From the NCBI RefSeq assembly GCF_021739025.1, contig NZ_JAKKOT010000002.1, positions 248,001-312,000 of the forward strand: DNA of 64,000 bases. Reading direction: 5' to 3'. The position numbers and the translations under genes are program-made. The DNA is from Gordonia liuliyuniae (lineage in GTDB: Bacteria; Actinomycetota; Actinomycetes; Mycobacteriales; Mycobacteriaceae). Positions 1-8,235 of this stretch are shown here, piece after piece (position 1 is the stretch's first letter; each line of letters starts with the position of its first letter). The notes under the pieces are model-generated. The model was not told the origin of the DNA and did no database searches. It worked only from the letters and a program-made list of their open reading frames with translations.

Positions 1-1
1 T

Positions 2-385
2 CTCGAAGAGTATCCGGCGTGGAATCCGTTCTGCATCGCTGTGACATCGACGCTGGAGATCGGCGCGCCATTCGACATGACGTTGACCGACTACTCCCGA
101 GGCGAGGGGACCTTCTCGTACACCGAGTACGTTTGCGCGGTAGTGCCGGAGAGGCTTCTGTCATGGGAGCTATTGCCCACCGCTGAATCGAATGATGCCG
201 CACGGCGCGATCAGGTGATCGAGACCGTATCCGAGACGGCCTGCCGCTACTACTCGACCGACGCCTTCCTCGGTTCGCAGGCCCACACGATCATGGCCGA
301 GACTGGCGAATGGGTGAAGCGCGCGTTCGACGACACCGCGATAGCGCTCAAGGAACGTGCTGAAGCCTTGTACTCAGCGCGCTGA
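2..385 (+). CDS. SRPBCC-family protein, 5'-truncated by window edge
   Basis: The reading frame is open to the left edge, and the first visible residues (LEEYPAWNPF) resemble the conserved entry strand of SRPBCC/polyketide-cyclase-like proteins, so the true start lies outside the window. A GTG at 41 would cut this motif off and is unlikely to be the start. About 127 residues are visible, ending in an amphipathic helix (TGEWVKRAFDDTAIALKERAEAL) as is usual for the helix-grip fold that binds hydrophobic ligands. The gene converges on the MFS gene at 450, with a shared hairpin terminator between them. The substrate is unknown. Family assignment is moderately confident. Confidence 0.6.
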   Translation, partial: LEEYPAWNPFCIAVTSTLEIGAPFDMTLTDYSRGEGTFSYTEYVCAVVPERLLSWELLPTAESNDAARRDQVIETVSETACRYYSTDAFLGSQAHTIMAETGEWVKRAFDDTAIALKERAEALYSAR

Positions 386-399
386 TAGGTACGAACGAT

Positions 400-436
400 G
401 CGAAGGCCCGCCGAAATCGATTCGACGGGCCTTCGC
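400..436. terminator. Bidirectional hairpin terminator
   Basis: An 11-bp GC-rich stem (GCGAAGGCCCG at 400-410 against its complement at 426-436) lies between two convergent genes ending at 385 and 450. The position and symmetry fit a shared factor-independent terminator. There is no long T-run, which is normal in high-GC actinomycetes. Confidence 0.7.
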
Positions 437-449
437 GTTGCTTCCCTCA

Positions 450-1811
450 TCAGCCGATCGCCGACTCCTTCAGCACAGAAGTCCGCGACTTCCGGTCGTC
501 GGAAGCTCCGTCGATCCGACCGTCGTCGTCCGCGACGCCGCGCGTCGGGATAGTCCCGAACGCTACGATGGCGACAACCGCTGCGATGACGATCAGCACG
601 GCCGCCGAGTACGGATTGCCGGACATCGCCGTCACTTTGGCTGCGAGGTAGGGGCCCGCGCCACCACCGATGGCCGAGCCCAAACCGAAGGCGATGGCCG
701 CTCCGCTATATCGGACACGGGCCGGGAACACCGCGGTCAGGGCCGCGTACGCGGGGATCGCCGCCGCACCGGACAGTCCCGTGGTCAGTGCGTATCCGAG
801 GGCGGAGACGGTGAAGTTGCCGTCCGTGGCCTTCATCGAATACATCACCGGGAAGATCACGCAGCCGAGGACCACCAGGAGGACCACCAAGGTGCCGCGA
901 CGACCGAGACGGTCGATGATCATCGCCGACACCATCAGCACGAGGATGGCGCCCGCAGTGCCGACGGCCGCGATTGCTGCGGCGCGTCCCGGTTCCACCC
1001 CAACCTCCTGGTTCAAGTAGACGGGAAGGTACGCGGCGAGGATGTAGCCGATCATCAGAATCGCCGCGCTGAGTATCACCAGGCGGATCACGACGCGCCA
1101 GTACTGGCGGAACAGCTCCCGCAGCGGATCACGAACCGGCTGGGACTCGTCGGCGATCCGACGGAACTCCGGAGAGTCTTCCAACCGAGTGCGCAGCAGC
1201 AGACACGTCGCGGTCAGCGGCAGCGAGAGCAGCAACGGGATCCGCCATCCCCAATCGTTCATGGCGGCGTCGGAGAGGATGAACGATACGAGGGTGACCA
1301 CGGCGGGTGCGACCGCCGTGCCGATCGTGAAGCCAATCGGTGTGACCGCGCTGAGGCGGCCGTGGTTCGACTTCCCGGCGTGCTCAGAGATGAACGTCGT
1401 CGAACCCATTTGTTCGCCGCCTGCGGCGAAGCCCTGTGCCAGACGCAGGACGACCAGCAGGATCGGTGCAGCCACCCCGATCGTCGAGTACGTCGGCAAT
1501 AGACCGATCAGAGTCGTCGAAATTCCCATGGCGACGATCGTCGTCACCAAGGTGAACCGCCGGCCTCGGCGGTCACCGAGCCGCCCGAAGAACAAGCCGC
1601 CCAGCGGTCGAGCGACGAACCCTGTGCCCAATGCCGCCAACGAGGCCAGCGTCGCCGCAGTGGAACTGTCACTCGGAAAGAACAAGGGCGCCGTGTAGGC
1701 GATGACGAACACGTAGACGATGAAGTCGTACGACTCCACGACAGTACCGAGGAGGCCTGCCGTCGAGGCTCGCCGGACGATGGCCGGCGAGGGAGTGAGC
1801 TGTGTGCCCAT
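450..1811 (-). CDS. MFS transporter, metabolite:H+ symporter (MHS) type
   Basis: This 453-residue protein has about 12 hydrophobic segments. The MFS signature is in the first cytoplasmic loop (GRLGDRRGRR, near residue 80), with a matching motif in the second half (DRLGRRGT). The N-terminal part (GTVVESYDFIVYVF) and the long first half resemble the ShiA/ProP/KgtP-like metabolite:proton symporters, which import organic acids. The ATG is preceded by GGAG at 8 nt. It is the last gene of a short minus-strand group with the alpha/beta hydrolase and the epimerase-like gene, 9 nt after the hydrolase stop. Import of the cluster's substrate or a breakdown product is an inference. Confidence 0.8.
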   Translation of the reverse strand: MGTQLTPSPAIVRRASTAGLLGTVVESYDFIVYVFVIAYTAPLFFPSDSSTAATLASLAALGTGFVARPLGGLFFGRLGDRRGRRFTLVTTIVAMGISTTLIGLLPTYSTIGVAAPILLVVLRLAQGFAAGGEQMGSTTFISEHAGKSNHGRLSAVTPIGFTIGTAVAPAVVTLVSFILSDAAMNDWGWRIPLLLSLPLTATCLLLRTRLEDSPEFRRIADESQPVRDPLRELFRQYWRVVIRLVILSAAILMIGYILAAYLPVYLNQEVGVEPGRAAAIAAVGTAGAILVLMVSAMIIDRLGRRGTLVVLLVVLGCVIFPVMYSMKATDGNFTVSALGYALTTGLSGAAAIPAYAALTAVFPARVRYSGAAIAFGLGSAIGGGAGPYLAAKVTAMSGNPYSAAVLIVIAAVVAIVAFGTIPTRGVADDDGRIDGASDDRKSRTSVLKESAIG

Positions 1812-1820
1812 CGTGGACTC

Positions 1821-2702
1821 CTATCCGCGGTCGGTCGACGGGTCGGCCGTACGAGAGGTGATGAAATCGGTCAGGTGCGCGACGGTCGTGACCGAATCCG
1901 ACTCGTCGGGGAACAGCAACGGCCAGGTGTGAGAGCGGCCGGCGACGACCTCCAACTGCGCCGACACATCGTGCTGAGCGAGCGCGCGGGCGAAGCCCAC
2001 CGCGTCATCCACGAGCGCTTCCTGCGCGCCGACCTGCAACAGCGTCGGCGGAAATCCGGTGAGGTCAGCCAGCAGCGGTGACACGAGAGGATCGTCCGAG
2101 GCAGCCCCCTGCAGGTACGCCTCGCGGGCGGATTCCGCTGCCGCGTACGGGAAGAACACGTCCGGCGACGATCGATAGAAGGGCGAGGTGCATCGGAGGT
2201 CCAGCCACGGCGACAGTAGGGCGAGCCCGTCCGGCTTCCGACGGCCGGCTCGGATCGCAGCCGCGGTGAGCGATGCCGACAGGCCTGCTCCCGCCGAGTC
2301 TCCTGCGATCACCACCGGGCCGTCCGATGATGACACCAGGCCCTCGTACACGGCGACGACGTCGTGTAAGCCCGCCGGAAACGGATTCTCCGGCGCCAGT
2401 CGGTAGCGCGGAACGACCACGGTGGTCCGCGTCGCGTGTGCGATCACCGCGCAGTACCTCAGGTACGCCTCCGGGCTTCCCATCCGGAACCCGCCACCGT
2501 GCAGATACAGGACCGTGCCCGCGTCACCGCCGCGGAGTAGGCGACAGGGCACTGTCCGGTAGGACGTGTCCTCGACTGAGACTCCCAACGACGGGTCGGC
2601 AGGTGAGGCCGCGAATCTGGCTCGGCGGTCGATCAATTCGGGGTCGGCAGGCACCCCCGCTCGTTCGGCGGGCAGAAGTGCCGCGGCGGACGGCGCCGTC
2701 AT
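1821..2702 (-). CDS. Alpha/beta hydrolase, hormone-sensitive-lipase (fold-3) family
   Basis: This 293-residue protein has the oxyanion-hole motif HGGGFRMGS near residue 90 and the nucleophile elbow GDSAGAG near residue 155. A late acid (DDAVGF region) and histidine (GRSHTW near residue 275) complete a Ser-Asp-His triad. These mark family IV esterases, which include the monoterpene epsilon-lactone hydrolases. Its ATG overlaps the stop of the upstream epimerase-like gene by 4 nt, so the two are translationally coupled. Given the two Baeyer-Villiger monooxygenases in the cluster, hydrolysis of their lactone or ester product is a reasonable but unproven role. Another short-chain ester is the alternative. 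Confidence 0.85.
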   Translation of the reverse strand: MTAPSAAALLPAERAGVPADPELIDRRARFAASPADPSLGVSVEDTSYRTVPCRLLRGGDAGTVLYLHGGGFRMGSPEAYLRYCAVIAHATRTTVVVPRYRLAPENPFPAGLHDVVAVYEGLVSSSDGPVVIAGDSAGAGLSASLTAAAIRAGRRKPDGLALLSPWLDLRCTSPFYRSSPDVFFPYAAAESAREAYLQGAASDDPLVSPLLADLTGFPPTLLQVGAQEALVDDAVGFARALAQHDVSAQLEVVAGRSHTWPLLFPDESDSVTTVAHLTDFITSRTADPSTDRG

Positions 2703-3640
2703 CGGATGACCGCTCCCTGACCCGAGACCAACATGTCCGGGTGTCGTGCGGCGACCGTCCGCCGAATGCCCTCACGCCAGTCGACCGTGCACGGACCAGT
2801 GATCTCGAGTCGGCGCGACACATCGGCGACCGATCCACGAAGTGTGCCCTCGATCGGCGTGACCTCGATATCCGCCTGCACCCCCATCAACTCGGCCGCG
2901 TACGCGGCCCATTCCTGAGCGCTGACCGGTTCGTCGCCCGCCCAGTTGACGATCGTCGCAGGAACCGTCGCCGCCTCGAGGAGGCTGCTGACCTGACAGT
3001 TGATGTCGTCTTCGTAAATCGGGCTGTACATGCAGGGATCCCACCGCGTCGTGACCGTCCGACCAGCGGCGATCGCATCGGCGTGCAACGCTGGCAGACC
3101 GCCGTTCGGCCCGTACGAGGCATTCATTCGAGCGATCGTGACCGGCACACCGAAGGCGCGTGCGGCGAGTCGGGCCGTCGCCTCCTGGCCGATCTTCGAT
3201 ACCGAATAGGTGGGCGAATGCGTGCTGTTGCACTCGCCGAGCGGCGACTGCTCCGTGAAGGCGTACATCGGGTCGTCCTGCGGCCGATAGACCGAATGGG
3301 TCGACATCACCAGCGCGCCACGAGCGTTCCGGCAATGCTGGAGCAGCAGCCCAGTTCCCTCCGCGTTGTCGCGCAATGCCGTGTCGTAGTCCCAGCCAGG
3401 CGCCTGATTCGCGGCGAGGTGCACGACGTAAGTGAAGTCCGTCGGAAGATCGGTGAACTCGCCGCTGCCGACGTCGCCGCGCACCGGAGTGATCCCGGCG
3501 TCGACGAGCCGCTGCCGGTCTTCGGGCTTACTGAATCGTGCCAGCCCCCACACCTCGTTGGCTGCGCCCAACTCGCGCGCGATCGGGAAGGCGATCTGGC
3601 CCGCAGCTCCTGTCACCAGGATCTTCTCACCGCTCAGCAT
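2699..3640 (-). CDS. NAD(P)-dependent epimerase/dehydratase (extended SDR)
   Basis: This 313-residue protein opens with a Rossmann motif (ILVTGAAGQIAFPIARELG) and carries the extended-SDR active site with Ser/Thr and Y-x3-K (SPTYSVSKIGQEA, near residue 150). Such enzymes oxidise or reduce hydroxyl/keto groups on sugars, sterols or other small molecules. The ATG has GAGG about 10 nt upstream. The gene starts this sub-operon and follows a strong hairpin (3728-3758), so it may have its own promoter in 3641-3727 or depend on read-through. The substrate cannot be told from sequence. Confidence 0.8.
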   Translation of the reverse strand: MLSGEKILVTGAAGQIAFPIARELGAANEVWGLARFSKPEDRQRLVDAGITPVRGDVGSGEFTDLPTDFTYVVHLAANQAPGWDYDTALRDNAEGTGLLLQHCRNARGALVMSTHSVYRPQDDPMYAFTEQSPLGECNSTHSPTYSVSKIGQEATARLAARAFGVPVTIARMNASYGPNGGLPALHADAIAAGRTVTTRWDPCMYSPIYEDDINCQVSSLLEAATVPATIVNWAGDEPVSAQEWAAYAAELMGVQADIEVTPIEGTLRGSVADVSRRLEITGPCTVDWREGIRRTVAARHPDMLVSGQGAVIR

Positions 3641-3727
3641 TCTTGACTGACCTCACAGATATAGGGAACGAGCACCGGCTCGTCGTGTTTCGGATCCACC
3701 GCGTGAAGGAGCGCGGCGGCAAAAGCA

Positions 3728-3758
3728 GATGCGCGGGCGACCGTTGCGCCCGCGCATC
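3728..3758 (-). terminator. Hairpin terminator after the 4561-3767 gene
   Basis: A perfect 12-bp stem (GATGCGCGGGCG at 3728-3739 with its complement at 3747-3758) and a 7-nt loop lie directly downstream of the stop at 3767. It splits the long minus-strand group into cyclase-to-hypothetical and epimerase-to-MFS parts. Confidence 0.7.
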
Positions 3759-3766
3759 CGTGACAG

Positions 3767-4561
3767 TCACCAGAGTTGATCGGTGTACTTGTCGGTTCCC
3801 ACTTCGGTCGGGATGAACGGCGCCGCGAAGGTGACGCGTCCCGCGCCGGACTTCTCCACGTCGGCGGCGTAGTCGATGATCTGCTGCCAGCTCTCAGTGG
3901 GATCGCCCTCAAGAAAGCAGAGCTGCATGATGCGGTCCATCGTTCCGCCGTCGTTGCCCATCTTCATCGGCACGTTGTGATCGGCGGGCCACGGCTTCAT
4001 CCGCCAGCTGCTCACCTGGTCGACGCCGCCTTTGGCGAGCAGTTCACGGACCGGCCCCGCGTGGAGCGCGGCGATCGCGTCGTCCCGTTTGGTGGCATCG
4101 GCAGGCTCGATCATGACCGAGACCAGACCGCGGTAGTTGTGGTCGAGCGCGAGCTCCAGCGGTACGCCGTCTTCGTGTGCGGACGACGTGGCGTCGGGCA
4201 GATACTGGCCGGTGTGCACGTGCTCGCGCTCGGGGAAACCTCGGCCGGCCGCGTAGAGTTCGCCGACCTGGGTCCGGGCCCACGCCTCGGCCTCTTCCAT
4301 CTCCGGCTCGTGGACCCAGTACGTCGCAAGGTACGAGCCTGCACCGACGGGCTCGGCGACGGGGCCGGCCTCCGGGAACCGCAGATCTTTGAGCGCACGC
4401 GTCGCGACCCAGCGGCGCCCGGCGAACCAACCCGGTCCGACCATGCAGCCCGCGTAGATGTGGTCGCGCTCGTACCACCGGTTGTACGCGACCTCGTGGC
4501 CACGTTGGGGGTCAACCATCGTAAAGAGCATCTGGCCGATCTTGACCGGTGCCTCCGACAT
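3767..4561 (-). CDS. Conserved hypothetical protein, possible EthD-like/dimeric alpha-beta barrel
   Basis: I do not firmly recognise this 264-residue protein. The start (IGQMLFTMVDPQRGHEVAYNRWYERDHI) and a later segment (YRGLVSVMIEPADATKRDDAIAALHAGPVREL) look like two related small ferredoxin-like units, as in EthD/dimeric alpha-beta-barrel proteins that bind small hydrophobic ligands. The ATG at 4561 is chosen because AGGAGA lies 8 nt upstream; the longer open frame upstream lies inside the monooxygenase gene. It sits 44 nt downstream of that gene in the same operon, so a role in handling the oxygenation product is possible but not shown. Confidence 0.6.
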   Translation of the reverse strand: MSEAPVKIGQMLFTMVDPQRGHEVAYNRWYERDHIYAGCMVGPGWFAGRRWVATRALKDLRFPEAGPVAEPVGAGSYLATYWVHEPEMEEAEAWARTQVGELYAAGRGFPEREHVHTGQYLPDATSSAHEDGVPLELALDHNYRGLVSVMIEPADATKRDDAIAALHAGPVRELLAKGGVDQVSSWRMKPWPADHNVPMKMGNDGGTMDRIMQLCFLEGDPTESWQQIIDYAADVEKSGAGRVTFAAPFIPTEVGTDKYTDQLW

Positions 4562-4605
4562 TTTTCTGTCTCCTAAAGTTGTGATGAACGCTGGTGGGCG
4601 ATGCA

Positions 4606-6447
4606 CTAGTGCTCGGTGACGAGACCTTCGAGGTTGCCGTCTGCGCGCCAGTCCTCGAGTAGGTCGAAGTACTGGAATCCAGGCACAAACACGCCAGTGA
4701 CCAGTGGGTTTCGCGAGTCGGTGATCTTTCCCTCGTTGTTGTACAGACCCGGGGTGCAGGTCAGCAGCCAGTCTGTACGAGTCGCGGTCTGGTCGCTCAT
4801 GACCTTGCCCCAGGCCTGTTCGGCTTCGGCTGTCGGCTCGATGGTCCGGGCACCTGACGAAACACACGTGTCGATCAGATACATCATGTGGCGCGCCTGC
4901 TCGTCGATGAGATGGGCGATGTTCGTTATCGTGGCGGTCTGCGTGAAGCCGAGTAGAAACAGGTTCGGGAAGTCCTTCGAGAGGAACCCGTGCAGCGTGC
5001 TGAGACCGTCCGCGAACTTCTTCGACAACCGATTGCCGTTGCGGCCAAGGACGTCGTAGCCGGCCTTGTCGGTCCACGTGCGGCCGCCCTGGAAACCGGT
5101 CGCGTAGATGATCAGATCGAACTCGCGTTCCTGCCCGCCGGCCACGATTCCGGTCTCGGTGATCCGTTCGATCGGAGTGCTCGCGGTGTCTACGATGTCG
5201 ACCGAGTCCTTGTTGAACGCAGGAAGGTACTCGTCGCTGAAACCCGGCCGTTTACACATCGTGCGGTAGTAGGTCTTGAGCTTGTCTGCCTTCGACTCGT
5301 CGGCGACGATGGCGTCGACACGATCGCGGAGCATCTCGTTCCACTCGTAGTCCGACCGCTCCATGGCGTCGATGAGTTGCTCGATGCTGGGGTTCTCGCC
5401 GCCCGCCTCGAACACGGCGTCCATCTGATATTTGGCGAACTTGACCCAGCCGTCGTCGACGTCGCTGAGCGTGGCGCGGTCCTGGACGCACTTGTCGAAT
5501 GCCGCTCGCCGCTCGCGATGCCAGCCGGGCGTGAGCGCCGAGAACCACTCGAGGTCGGTTTCTGCGTTCTGACGCGGCATCACCTGCGTCGGCGTGCGCT
5601 GGTAGACGACGAGTTCGTCGGCGAAATCCGCAATCTGGGGAATCACCTGCAGGCCAGTCGCGCCGGTGCCGATGATCGCCACCTTCTTGCCGCGCAGACC
5701 TTCGAGATTTCCACTGTCATCGCCACCGGTGTAGGCGTAGTCCCAGCGGCTCGTATGGAAGCTATGCCCCGCGAAGGTCTCGATCCCGGGGATGCCGGGC
5801 AGGTGCGGACGTGTGAACAGACCGCTCTGAGTGGCGACGAAGCGCGCCCGGAACTCGTCTCCCGCATCGGTGCGCACGGTCCATCGTGCGGTGTCTTCGT
5901 TCCATTCCATGTCGGTGACACGCGTCTGGAACACAGCATGGTCGTACAGACCGTGCTTGCGGGCCAGGGACTGGCAGTAGGCGAAGATCTCGCTGCCACG
6001 GATGTACCGCTCCGTGGGAACGTACCCTGTCTCCTCGAGGTACGGCAGGTAGATGTACGACTCGACGTCGCAGCGGACTCCCGGGTATCGGTTCCAGTAC
6101 CAGGTACCGCCGAAGTCGGCGGCGACATCCAGAATCTTGTAGTCGGTGATCCCGATCTTCTCGAGCTCGATACCCGCGGTCATCCCCATGAACCCGGCAC
6201 CGATGACGAGGACGTCGAGGTCCAACGACACCGGTTCCGATGTACGCGGACCGTCGACGTGCGGATCGGCGTCGAAGTCGGCGAACTTGCCGGTGAAGTC
6301 GATCGCCTGGAATTGATCGGCGCCTTCCTTCGTCAGCCGCTTGTCCCGCTCGGCCGCGTACTTTTCACGGAACTCTTCGAGCTGTTCGACTCGTCGGGCA
6401 GGGATGAACGAATGAGGATCGGCGACACCGATATTCTGGTCACTCAT
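4606..6447 (-). CDS. Type I Baeyer-Villiger monooxygenase (flavin-containing)
   Basis: This 613-residue protein has a first FAD-binding motif GAGFMG near residue 85, FGGTWYWNRYPG downstream of it, the Baeyer-Villiger fingerprint F-x-G-x3-H-x3-W-D (FAGHSFHTSRWD near residue 230), and the NADPH-binding GTGATG near residue 268. These enzymes insert one oxygen next to a carbonyl, turning ketones into esters or lactones with O2 and NADPH. The ATG at 6447 has AGGA 8 nt upstream; longer versions to 6519 have no such site. It lies between the VOC and hypothetical genes. The size and N-terminal extension resemble cyclopentadecanone/steroid-type enzymes, suggesting a bulky cyclic ketone (inference). 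Confidence 0.9.
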   Translation of the reverse strand: MSDQNIGVADPHSFIPARRVEQLEEFREKYAAERDKRLTKEGADQFQAIDFTGKFADFDADPHVDGPRTSEPVSLDLDVLVIGAGFMGMTAGIELEKIGITDYKILDVAADFGGTWYWNRYPGVRCDVESYIYLPYLEETGYVPTERYIRGSEIFAYCQSLARKHGLYDHAVFQTRVTDMEWNEDTARWTVRTDAGDEFRARFVATQSGLFTRPHLPGIPGIETFAGHSFHTSRWDYAYTGGDDSGNLEGLRGKKVAIIGTGATGLQVIPQIADFADELVVYQRTPTQVMPRQNAETDLEWFSALTPGWHRERRAAFDKCVQDRATLSDVDDGWVKFAKYQMDAVFEAGGENPSIEQLIDAMERSDYEWNEMLRDRVDAIVADESKADKLKTYYRTMCKRPGFSDEYLPAFNKDSVDIVDTASTPIERITETGIVAGGQEREFDLIIYATGFQGGRTWTDKAGYDVLGRNGNRLSKKFADGLSTLHGFLSKDFPNLFLLGFTQTATITNIAHLIDEQARHMMYLIDTCVSSGARTIEPTAEAEQAWGKVMSDQTATRTDWLLTCTPGLYNNEGKITDSRNPLVTGVFVPGFQYFDLLEDWRADGNLEGLVTEH

Positions 6448-6529
6448 GGGCTGGGTCCTAAAGGAGTTGTCGTGCATAGGTTTCAAGCCGAGACCTGGAT
6501 CGGTCCAGACAGGGGTCATCGCACGCGTG

Positions 6530-6991
6530 TCACCACGCGGTGCCTGCGGGGATGTACATGAACTCGATCCGGTTGCCGTCGGGATCGGCGATGAAGGTGA
6601 ACTGTGCGGCCTCGGGATCGTCGAGCCCGCTGCGTGTGTTGGGCACCGGGGTTCCGCCGTACTCGACCATTGTCTCGACGGCCTGATCGATGTCGTCCGC
6701 GAAGAACGACAAGTGGGTGAGGCCGAGGTGATTGCGCCGATGGTGCGGCTCGCCGATCACGCCGGGCTTGCTGTACGCCAGCAGCTCGATACGGAAACCG
6801 TCTTTCACGATCATCGTGGAGGTCAGGCTGCACGGGGCGTCGACCTCGGGGATCTGCTCGTCGAGCACGTAGTGCGCGACCTCCTCGAAACCGAGTCCGT
6901 CACGGTAGAACCGCATGCTCCTGTCCAGGTCGGTCACACAGAGTCCGACGTGGGAGGTGCGATACGTTGCGGCTGCGGCATTCTGAGTCAT
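6530..6991 (-). CDS. VOC (glyoxalase/dioxygenase) family protein
   Basis: This 153-residue protein carries two VOC beta-alpha-beta-beta-beta units: HVGLCVTDLDRSMRFYRDGLGFEE at the start and HLSFFADDIDQAV to DPDGNRIEFMY at the end. Candidate metal ligands are His near residue 15, Glu near 67 (IELL), His near 90 and Glu in RIEFMY, as in glyoxalase I or extradiol dioxygenases. The ATG at 6991 has AGAGGAA about 9 nt upstream. It is the second gene after the cyclase-family gene in the operon driven from about 8060. Isomerase, hydrolase or ring-cleavage functions are all possible in this fold. Confidence 0.8.
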   Translation of the reverse strand: MTQNAAAATYRTSHVGLCVTDLDRSMRFYRDGLGFEEVAHYVLDEQIPEVDAPCSLTSTMIVKDGFRIELLAYSKPGVIGEPHHRRNHLGLTHLSFFADDIDQAVETMVEYGGTPVPNTRSGLDDPEAAQFTFIADPDGNRIEFMYIPAGTAW

Positions 6992-7038
6992 TGGGGTGAT
7001 TCCTCTCGATCCAAATGAGTGGGTTGCGTCGTCGTCGA

Positions 7039-7929
7039 TCAGCCGACGGCGACTGGGGTAACGGGACTTGCTGTCCCGCCGGTGATGTTGAGGGCACCGA
7101 TGGTGAGCAGGAACTCGTGGCATTTGTCGCCCGCCAGTTCCTTGAGGTCGAGATTCTCGACGAGGTGGATACCGTTATCGACCAGCAGGACGATATGGCC
7201 GCCGAGGTAGACGTCCTGATCGAACGGGATGGCTTCGACAGCTGAATTGTCTGATCCGACGAGTGCGACGTCGCATTCGGCGAGGTACTTGGCTGCGTCG
7301 ATTCCGATGCCCGGCTGCGGGAGGAGCTCGGACTGGGTTCGCATGAACTCTTCGAGCCACCCGGTGCGGATCAACACGAGGTCGCCGGCGGCAAGGGCGA
7401 CGCCCTGCACGTCGAGCGCGTGACGCAACTCTTCGCGAGTGATCACGTGGCCCGCGGGCAGGACATCGACTCCCGCGGCCGCCGCGACGTCGATCAGCAC
7501 TCCGCGACCCACGATGGGGTCGACGTTCTCGATGCCACACTTGTCCGCACCCGAGTATGGACTGACCCCGTCGTGCGGATGCCCGTTGTAGATCTTGTGG
7601 TCGGAGTACACGTGGCAGAGGGCGTCCATGTGCGTAGAGGTGTGCGACGGCATGACCAACTGGTCTTCGTGCGCACCGACCCCGGGGACGCCCCCATTCG
7701 CTTGCGCCATCGCCTCGTCGTCGTGGTTGATCATCGTGAGGCGTTGCGGCGTTCCGCGGTACTCCATGTTCGGCACACCGGAGCGTTGGATCGGGATTCC
7801 GAGGCTGTAGCGCTTACCCGTCCGAGGAATCTTCAGGGCAGCGAGCACGCTCTCTTGGGTCAGCAGATTGAGGGCGCCCTTCTCGTCCGATTCGCCCCAT
7901 CGCCCCCAATTCGACTCGCGTGTACTCAC
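7039..7929 (-). CDS. Cyclase-family hydrolase (kynurenine-formamidase-like)
   Basis: This 296-residue protein has the metal-binding H-x-x-T-H-x-D-x-x-x-H motif (HTSTHMDALCH near residue 100) of the cyclase/kynurenine formamidase superfamily, which hydrolyses amides, lactones or related bonds. A GTG start at 7929 is chosen because AAGGAG lies 5 nt upstream; the longer ATG at 8076 lies inside the promoter palindrome and cannot belong to the transcript. It is the first gene of the operon, with a leader of about 130 nt from the palindrome-bearing promoter at 8066-8094. Lactone opening or ring hydrolysis of a pathway intermediate is an inference. Confidence 0.8.
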   Translation of the reverse strand: MSTRESNWGRWGESDEKGALNLLTQESVLAALKIPRTGKRYSLGIPIQRSGVPNMEYRGTPQRLTMINHDDEAMAQANGGVPGVGAHEDQLVMPSHTSTHMDALCHVYSDHKIYNGHPHDGVSPYSGADKCGIENVDPIVGRGVLIDVAAAAGVDVLPAGHVITREELRHALDVQGVALAAGDLVLIRTGWLEEFMRTQSELLPQPGIGIDAAKYLAECDVALVGSDNSAVEAIPFDQDVYLGGHIVLLVDNGIHLVENLDLKELAGDKCHEFLLTIGALNITGGTASPVTPVAVG

Positions 7930-8065
7930 ATCGGCTCCTTGTCCGTCGATCATGTCGATTCCGTAGAAATTTCGTCCCGGCGAAGGTGGTGTGTTCGTGC
8001 GCGATCCGCTCAGCGGTTCGTCGGTGTCGTCTCCGTCGCACGATTCCGTTGCCGTGATACGAGTC

Positions 8066-8094
8066 ACTGTAGCCATCGGCTACGCTTCCGTCAA
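8066..8094 (-). promoter_or_regulatory. SigA-type promoter with operator palindrome in spacer (site 1)
   Basis: On the minus strand there is TTGACG (8094-8089), a 17-bp spacer and TACAGT (8071-8066), a near-consensus housekeeping promoter. The spacer and -10 overlap the palindrome GTAGCC-ATC-GGCTAC at 8069-8083. The same arrangement occurs at 10101-10129 and 22046-22074. It drives the cyclase-VOC-monooxygenase group. Confidence 0.8.
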
Positions 8095-8184
8095 CACATT
8101 GGTGATTCTGGAGGCATCTACGCAGATAAGCGGGAAATTCATAGAATAGACCCACCCCGAGGAGCGGCGACTATGGAGGCATAG

Positions 8185-8225
8185 CGCAGCAGGTCGTCAA
8201 CCGTCTTGGTTGCCGACCTGCTGCG
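8185..8225 (-). terminator. Hairpin terminator of the MFS gene
   Basis: A 12-bp perfect stem (CGCAGCAGGTCG at 8185-8196 with its complement at 8214-8225), whose loop itself contains a short CAAC/GTTG pairing, lies 11 nt past the MFS stop at 8236. It isolates the MFS transcript from the promoter at 8066-8094. Confidence 0.75.
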
Positions 8226-8235
8226 TGGCATACAG

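Noticed and set aside
357..1502. Long plus-strand frame opposite the MHS transporter gene
   Set aside because: It is Arg/Asp-rich with no domain and is the usual high-GC antisense shadow of the transporter.
4990..6561. 523-codon plus-strand frame opposite the first monooxygenase
   Set aside because: The minus-strand frame has all flavoprotein motifs; the plus frame has none and its composition is typical of an antisense shadow.
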